From Monomorium pharaonis (taxonomy: Eukaryota > Arthropoda > Insecta > Hymenoptera > Formicidae): a stretch of 64,000 nucleotides of DNA. This document shows, piece after piece, positions 63,307 to 64,000 of this stretch. The DNA is taken from positions 10,106,510 through 10,170,509 of the forward strand of contig NC_050468.1 of NCBI RefSeq assembly GCF_013373865.1, written 5' to 3'. The number at the start of each line of letters is the position of its first letter. Position 1 is the first letter of the stretch. A program made the position numbers and the translations under genes. The notes under the pieces are model-generated. The model was not told the DNA's origin, searched no databases, and saw only the letters and a program-made list of their open reading frames with translations.

Positions 63307-64000
63307 CATCCCTACCATCCTACTTGTATCTTCCTGACTCGTTGACCTTAAATCACGAAGTTTCGAGAGGCGGTGTGCGAGAAGAAGAGTGCGAGAAAGA
63401 CGGCGAGAACGCGTCGTATGTCTCAGGAATCCACGAGGGTTGCTTTTCTGCTCGGTGAATGCGATAAGATAGGGTCCGCGGCAACAAGGAATATCCGGTG
63501 CCTACTTTGGGGCCGCATCTGACAGTTTTGTACCTACTCGTATGGCAACAGATACTCCGCGAGGCAGAAACGGAGGAAGAGAGAAGGAGAGGAGGAAAGA
63601 AGGCCGAATTCTTGGGTCCAAGGTGGTCTCTCTTTGGAGACTAAACTGAGCGAAATCGGTTACAAACGATCGTTTCTCGTCGTATCTCGTTTGCGGAAGC
63701 TCGAGTGATACTTGATGATATTCGAGTCTTTTATCAAAGTCACGAAAATGCAGGTAAAATACGTGTAAATGATGAAATTTTATGATTGCTAATGAGCTTA
63801 CATTCTTTAACTCGTCTCGCTTAGTTGACCGTGTTTATGGTGGTATTAACAGTGAGTCCTTTCAATTAATTGATTCTATCAAATCAAAGTATTTGCGGTT
63901 TATCACAAATTGGCAGAGTTTAAGCAATAATGATAAACACCATTAAAACTGCGATTGACAATGTTGACTCGTTATAAAGTTCCAGGATGCAAGAACGTAA
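63307..64000. other. window right edge: no recognisable gene
   Basis: CpG-richer sequence with purine-rich patches (63560-63600), then AT-richer sequence to the edge. No frame over 60 codons and no domain. Its relation to the next gene cannot be judged. Confidence 0.6.

Overview
This is eukaryotic, insect-type genomic DNA. It has very large introns, strong CpG-rich/AT-rich alternation, many long (GA)n/(TC)n, (AT)n and (GT)n microsatellites, and many short inverted-repeat elements. CpG is not depleted. Together with the protein sequence of the one gene I can recognise, this suggests a holometabolous insect, most likely a hymenopteran such as an ant; the ant assignment is inference.

The only protein-coding gene I can support is on the minus strand: the 5' half of an Iroquois-class TALE homeobox gene, best matched to mirror (mirr). 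Three coding exons are visible. Exon 1 (30490-30452) encodes 13 residues. Exon 2 (17982-17494) encodes 163 residues with the conserved Cys-rich CCDTGRPI...VCSCQY block. Exon 3 (12067-11952) encodes the LDLKENL...WPYPSVYH...YPFN segment that precedes the homeodomain in mirror proteins. All three join in a consistent phase with GT/AG signals. The homeodomain and the rest of the C-terminus are not in the window and should lie beyond its left edge, behind an intron of at least 11.9 kb.

Layout: 1-11951 is the partial third intron; 12068-17493 intron 2; 17983-30451 intron 1; 30491 to about 35.6 kb is a CpG-dense, GAGA/CT-rich block that is the probable 5'UTR and promoter; about 35.6-64 kb is upstream flank with no recognisable gene. 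This fits a developmental regulator sitting in a wide non-coding landscape likely to hold its enhancers.

The rest is repeats. I can define several non-autonomous DNA-transposon-like families from terminal inverted repeats alone: a 0.9-1.1 kb family with three copies; a ~200 bp palindromic family with four copies; a TA-flanked family with two copies; a TTAA-flanked piggyBac-type element; and several singletons, one holding a nearly perfect 62-nt hairpin and one nested pair beside mirr exon 1. There are also two local direct duplications. I saw no tRNA, rRNA, CRISPR array, transposase ORF or second Iroquois gene. No clearly new biological system is evident; the most useful leads are the hairpin at 16.58 kb, the repeat families inside mirr introns, and a few open, non-repetitive stretches (20.9-21.6, 40.2, 42.7 and 55.5 kb) that need conservation tests.
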